Below, in pieces: positions 58,584-64,000 of a DNA stretch of 64,000 bases. The notes beneath the pieces are model-generated. The model was not told the DNA's origin. It saw only the letters and a list, made by a program, of their open reading frames with translations, and did no database searches. Source of the DNA: Paracentrotus lividus (taxonomy: Eukaryota > Echinodermata > Echinoidea > Camarodonta > Echinidae). Both the position numbers and the translations under genes were made by a program. Location of the stretch: the NCBI GenBank assembly GCA_940671915.1, contig CALNVZ010002100.1:17284415-17348414 (forward strand). Reading direction: 5' to 3'. Each line of letters opens with the position of its first letter. Position 1 is the first letter of the stretch.

Positions 58584-61230
58584 ACAGGCAACAATTATGG
58601 TTAATTGCTAGACTTGTTTCTACTATACGTCTTTTAAAGCTACAATTATAACTATCATATTATTGTTATTATATATTAAAAGAATCAAAAATATATAACA
58701 ACGAAAGAATTTCTTCAAATATCTTCAACCAATATAACTTGTCCTGCAAATGAACTTTCACTAAGCAAATTTAACTATCTCGCACCTCGACGAATGGTCT
58801 CCTTGGTCTGACGACGTGGCAAAAAATCGAGACCATGTTCGTTAATATTTCTTCCAATCAGCGACCACCAACCCGACCTCCATACCCATTAATTCATCCT
58901 TCATCCTCCGTTGCGTTCTCTGATATAACCGATGAGAAAATACCCCGGCAGACACAGTCGAAGTTAATCGATAATTCATATCGCATCGCGTCACGCGTGA
59001 TGACCGCGTGCAATTTTTATTTATTACTCATGTTGTGTCTGTGGAATGAGAGGAGGGGGGGCAGTTGCGCCACAGTGTTAGACACCATGGATGCTCTACT
59101 AGTCATCGGTTTAACGATATGGATATATTCATTTGTTTATAATTACAATTTTATATTTGAGGAGAACGCAGTTAAAGTGAATTACTAACAACAATTGATC
59201 TGAAATAAAAGAAACATTGGAACTATTAAGACTTTTGATATATTTCCATCCCACCTACTTTTTGTATTTATTTCATTTCAAGACAGAGTTTCATATTATA
59301 TCATTATTGGTAGAGACATTGGAAATAATAAATATTATCTATATGAACAGTTTATCAAATAGAACGTGCATGTTTAAACCAAGACTCTATATGAAGTACA
59401 GGGGCCTATGTGTACTAATTACAACATAAAGCATTCGTTATCAGTATTTACCTTAAATTACGAAAGGACTATAGCGATATATTTTCTTGTTGTAGGCATA
59501 TTATGAGATTTTCAGAAGAAATATATCTTCGCTTTTAGGATGAAATTTTTTCTCTGTTTGGAAGTACTGCTTGCAATCAATCGTTCAAGGATTTATCAAC
59601 TTTAAAAATTAACACATTATCGGGGACCGTCCTAAACCTCTGTCGCCTCGTACCCTAAATATTTATCTAAGCCATTACAAACAGCGAGATGGCGGCAAAT
59701 AGTAGATTCATATGACATTCAAACAGACAATCCATTCTCCATTGTTGCATCGAACAGGATAAGACCGCGAAAATTAGATTCACAGATGGGAGGAATGTGA
59801 TATGATGAGAATTAAATAAATTCACTTAACGAACCACACATTAGAAATCGTTTTAATGGAGACCACAATCAAAGGGTTTTAAATAATTATCGTGTGGAAT
59901 TTTACACATTAATGCTGAGGGATTTACTATTTTAAATTATATATTTGTGCTTTTAATATGCTCTAATCAAATGTGGTAAATAAAAAAAAAGTGTTATTCT
60001 ATTCCACATACTAAAATTCTTTCTTTATAATTGGCCAACAACGTCTCACGGGATAAAAGAGAATAGATCACGAACTCGCATGATGTTTGTAATGTTTGTG
60101 TTTTGTTTTAGACATAATATTTATCTGCCGAATATCATGTGGACTATGTGCAAAATAAAGTGCGTAAATTCGTATAACATTTTGCATAACAGTACTTACC
60201 GACACAAAAATGAACGATTGAAAATAGTAAACTAAAGGCTCACGTCTCTAAAAACTAATACCATAAAATCGCAAATCTTACAGCGGCGAGTTTCTTTCGT
60301 AATTGTATAGACTTGTATATTCTACGTGCAAAGTTAATCCTATTTCATCTATTATCAATATAAAGAAAATGCGTATAAATATAAATCATAAGATGGGCAA
60401 AGCCGAAGGCCATCCTTTTATCGGATTTGTTTAAAATTGTTGACTAGCTTACGAATATAGAATTCCATATGCTTTATGTAAATCGTTTAATACATACAGT
60501 TAGTGCCTTTGTTCTGAACATAATTTATATTCGCTGTGAGTCTATTGGTAAAATATAAACCTATCTTCTTCAAAGACTAAAATCCTTCATCACAAATAAG
60601 TTTATTGACATCGTTGGACGTTCACCTTAGTTTTTGATCTATGGTAACTCCACATTGTGTAAATCTATATTCGTATACATACTTTAAATTCCTTATATAA
60701 TATACAACTTTCCTCGATAAAAGAGGGCTTTTCTTTTGCCAAGTGGTTTGGGTGTAGTTATTGATGCAGGTTTTGAGGTGAGTGTTTAATGGAAAAAAAT
60801 CTTTACAAAATTGTTTATTTGATATATTGATTATTACTGGACAATTGCATTAACAGGAACATACAGAAAAAACTGGTATACAGCGAAAGTTCGAAAAGAA
60901 TGGTGGATAACCCATTGTGTTTCATTTTGTACTGACTTTTCTATTTAAAATAGGGTTTCGTTTAATATATTATGAACGGTTTAAAAATCGATATGTTCTG
61001 AGAAATAGTCCTACCGCAAAGAGAAATAATGTCATTGCATTCATTGCTTCACACAAAAATTAATGATATATAAAAGTAAATTTCTCCCTGGAAATCAATG
61101 AAAAGAAACATCTGTTTTGTAGCTACTTTCTATCGAACAAAAAACAGTTTCCGGCTTCATGAACTAACAAAATTCGGAAACATTTTCCGCGTTTAAGGTG
61201 GCACGAAACACTGGATGGCGCCACGTGACA
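58584..61230. other. No gene established; one CpG-richer patch
   Basis: Mostly AT-rich. 58790-59100 is richer in CpG (CGCATCGCGTCACGCGTGAT near 58982) and has a plus-strand open frame of 117 codons (58835-59188) that I cannot assign. It could be a promoter or 5' exon region for the minus-strand acidic gene, or chance. Confidence 0.3.
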
Positions 61231-61266
61231 TTTGATCACGTGATCAATTTAACACTAACCAATAGT
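61219..61266. promoter_or_regulatory. CACGTG/CCAAT cluster
   Basis: A CCACGTGAC site is followed by the perfect 14-bp palindrome TGATCACGTGATCA (61233-61246) and ACCAATAG at about 61258. Two CACGTG E-boxes and a CCAAT box within 45 bp could mark a promoter, but no adjoining gene is identified. Confidence 0.3.
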
Positions 61267-61739
61267 CAGACGCCCATTCAACAAGCATGCGATATACTGA
61301 CACAATTCGAATATAATTCCGTTCTGTGACCTTTTAGTTAGGTGTTGTGTATGACGTGATCCTGTACCGGGTGTTTGGATTATACACAAAGAAGATGTGT
61401 TATGACCATTAGTAGTTAGACATGTGGAAAGTGCAAGAAATAAAAGATCAAAAGTACCAGAGTACCAACATGACTAAAGAACTTGAGGAGGTTTTACTTA
61501 TTCATTAAAGTCGTGCTAGTACAGTTAGTTTACAAATGATATAAACCAAGAGGAGGAAATAAGCGCACTTAATGAATTAAAGTACGGGTATTGGAAATAT
61601 AAAAATGTATATCATTGTTAATGGTTATTTAGTTGTTTGGTATAAAAGTATCAAAACTGAGAGGGGATAGATAACCGAGTGATTTTCTTTTGATTGAAAA
61701 ACGATATGACTTTAATGGGACAAGTATAACACAAATGTG

Positions 61740-62359
61740 GAAAGAAAAGGAAAAGGGAGAGGGGGAGGAGTGAGGGAGAGCGAGGGAGAGAGAGAGAAAA
61801 GAGAAAATGGAGATATATACTGAGGGAAAGGGGAAATAGAGAGATGCAGCGGGATAGAGAAAGTGACCTGGAATTATACATTATAGAGAGAGGGAGAGAG
61901 AAAAAACGATATGCAATAATAAAACAGCATTTTTAATGCGCCATTGATCTAGTAAAGACTATTCACAGGCGTAGTATTCATACATATTTATACAATAATG
62001 CAGAGAAAGGGAAAGAAAGAGAGAAAGAGAGAGGGGGAGAGACGGACAGACAGACAGAAATATAGATTGAGAAATGCGATCGATACAACGAAGCACTCGG
62101 CGGAACTTTTGAAATGGTATTCAATGCATGTCACATGAAGCCACGCTCCATTTCAACCCTCAAATATGACACTCTAAAATATGATATGGAAGCAAAGGGA
62201 AACGAGTTTAGCTGTTTAGAGCTCCCACACATGCGTTTCAAGATACTGAATCAATAGAAAGAACCTGCCAAATATCGGGAAATTTCCCGATCTTCAAAGA
62301 GAGAGAGAGAGAGAGAGAGGGGCGAGGGGTGGAGGAGGGGGAGCAAAATGAGAAAGTAA

Positions 62360-62394
<35 letters not shown>

Positions 62395-62475
62395 AGAGAG
62401 GAGAAGGGAATGTATAAGAAAGGAAGCTTGAATCAGAGAGAGAGAGAGAGAGAGAGAGATAGTAGAGAGAGAGAT
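61740..62475. repeat. GA-rich simple repeats
   Basis: Interrupted (GA)n/(GGA)n tracts at about 61740-61905, 62000-62045 and 62298-62475. Frames rich in Arg-Glu or Ser-Leu through them are artefacts. Confidence 0.9.
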
Positions 62476-64000
62476 TATGATAATTATAGACATCTCTACT
62501 TTTGTATGTGCTTTATAGATAAATAGTGAATCTTGTTATGTTTTATTACCTTAAAATTAAATCAGATAGTAGATTACATACAAGTAAAACATAAAGATAC
62601 ATAATATCCGGAAAGTATCCCATATTAAGCTCATGTTGCAACTTCAATTGTTGCAGCTGGCCTTTTATGGGTCGGTGATTAATAATGTGAAATTAATCTA
62701 CATATTAGAAGCCTTATTTTATGATAAAGGATATATTGACCTATTTAGAGTTTGATTGAGAAGGGGGAGTGAAATAGGAGAGAGAGAGAATGTTGAGATT
62801 ATAGTACAATAGGAGTGAAGGAGAAGAACGAGAGACCGGTGATGAGAGATGGAGAAGAGGAAAATGAAAGTAATATAGATCGATGGGGGATGCGGGAAGT
62901 GAAGAGATGGAAGCGAATCTGGTCTCGATAGGATGCTATATTTACAGTGGTCATTGAAATCAAATCTCATGCGCAAACATTAGTTGGGTGGATGGAGGGC
63001 ATCTTAAGAGGCTTCATCCCAGATATAGGACCATCAATGAAGATCCGTGGACAATGCATACAAAGAGAGGGAAGGGAGAAAATGTCAGAGGTATGACTTA
63101 CCAATGTAAGGGCGTCGGTAGACCAATTAAGAGGGGGGTGGGGTGGAGGTGGTGCTGTTAGTCAACAAATTTTTAAATGGAGGGAACGCCGCCAGAAAGA
63201 AATTGGGAGATCACACCCTACACCTTTTAGTTGATATTATACCTTACTACTTGTAGTGTAACTTGACTGACTTTTTAATCATAAGTATTTAAACGATTTT
63301 GCTCTCCACTTGCCCCATCCCCTAGTGGAGATGATACAATTGGGGACTATATATTATGATCTTTTGAGATGCTCTTGCTTTACAATGGCAGCCACGTTAA
63401 TGGTAATTTAGCGCTAGACTTTTATGTATGACAGGTACCATGGGTACGTGGGCTAGATACAAAAAGCACCCCATCCCTGTGTCATCAGGGAACACACAGT
63501 TCAAACGATGGGTTTTAAGTAATTTACAAAAAATGGTTCAAAATTTGCTGTGATTACATTAAGTGGAAAGTAATGAAAATGCAGAACTTAATACTTGTGA
63601 AATACTAGTATAGGATTTTTAAGGTAAACATCATAGAAATAGAAACAAAATGAATTAATGTATATACAGCCTTGACTCAAATGCATAAACACAATAGCAC
63701 ATCTGCCGCAGTACTAAATATTTCTACCCTCCTAAACAAATTAAACTTGACATGTCATCTGTGAATGAGCATCGTGGATAGAGTAACGTATGTTTTAACA
63801 AATTTAAAAACCGTCAGATGTGCAAGGTCAGACAGTCGTGGGAGCCATTTTGGAATTATTGGGAGCTGAACAAAGAGAATGAAAGTTAAAATTATTGTCC
63901 GCGAGGGAGAAACATGAGAAAGGAATGGGGAAAAGAGTAGGCCTATAAGTACCACTGGCGTAGCGCACCCCCCCCCCAATAGCAAAAGAATTGCGTCCCG
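62476..64000. other. No gene seen; possible transposon edge at the window end
   Basis: Mixed, partly purine-rich sequence. At 63953-63978, CACTGGCGTAGCGCACCCCCCCCC resembles in style the ends of elements I and II (short unique end followed by a C run), so another element may begin here and continue outside the window. Confidence 0.35.

Noticed and set aside
58835..59188. 117-codon plus-strand open frame
   Set aside because: No recognised domain, no clear splice signals or codon pattern, and part of it is an AT-rich run; kept only as a note on the CpG-richer patch.
63098..63180. Strong minus-strand donor (CATTG/GTAAGT) as the missing first exon of the acidic gene
   Set aside because: The frame required by the next exon contains a stop and no Met; it could only be a 5' UTR exon, which cannot be shown here.

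Overview
This is a eukaryotic window from an AT-rich, intron-bearing genome with one assembly gap (635 N at 11370-12004). The gene content (Dispatched paralogs, one TMEM161 gene, a Ser/Asp-rich acidic protein), the dense small inverted-repeat transposons, and arrays built on a GCGCGAAGCGCGAG core all suggest a marine invertebrate deuterostome. I think an echinoderm, possibly a sea urchin, is most likely, but this is an inference from the text of the sequence and no search was run.

Layout. 48-2077 (+) is the 3' end of a Dispatched-like gene (DISP-A); its earlier exons lie left of the window. 2.1-19.5 kb has no gene I can support and is mostly transposon-derived: several small inverted-repeat elements, a Tc1/mariner remnant, and three copies of one TA-flanked family (8783-10677, 11285-13314, 14967-17184) whose ends are arrays of the palindrome GACTAGCTTTAAAGCTAGTC. 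19559-25994 (+) is a complete second Dispatched-like gene (DISP-B) in four coding exons, intact except for one extra G that shifts the frame near residue 487. 26-29.6 kb holds another element (27024-28144) and simple repeats.

29.6-45 kb (+) is one TMEM161 gene with ten coding exons (ATG 31407, stop 41856; 510 residues). All introns are GT-AG and all phases join. Its introns and 3' region carry many repeats, including a 123-bp copy of part of coding exon 6. 47968-53151 (-) is the 3' part of a gene for a strongly acidic Ser/Asp-rich protein; four exons are clear, the 5' end is not found. 53.2-64 kb is noncoding as far as I can see: fold-back elements and ATT, GTA, CA/TG and GA simple repeats.

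How the genes relate. Dispatched proteins are RND-type, sterol-sensing-domain membrane proteins needed to release lipid-modified Hedgehog from producing cells. TMEM161B has, to my recollection, been linked to Hedgehog signalling and cilia in vertebrates. Two Dispatched paralogs next to TMEM161 is therefore a neighbourhood worth checking, though a functional link is only inference. The acidic gene is unrelated in sequence; its composition resembles mineral-associated phosphoproteins but could also fit a nuclear or nucleolar acidic protein.
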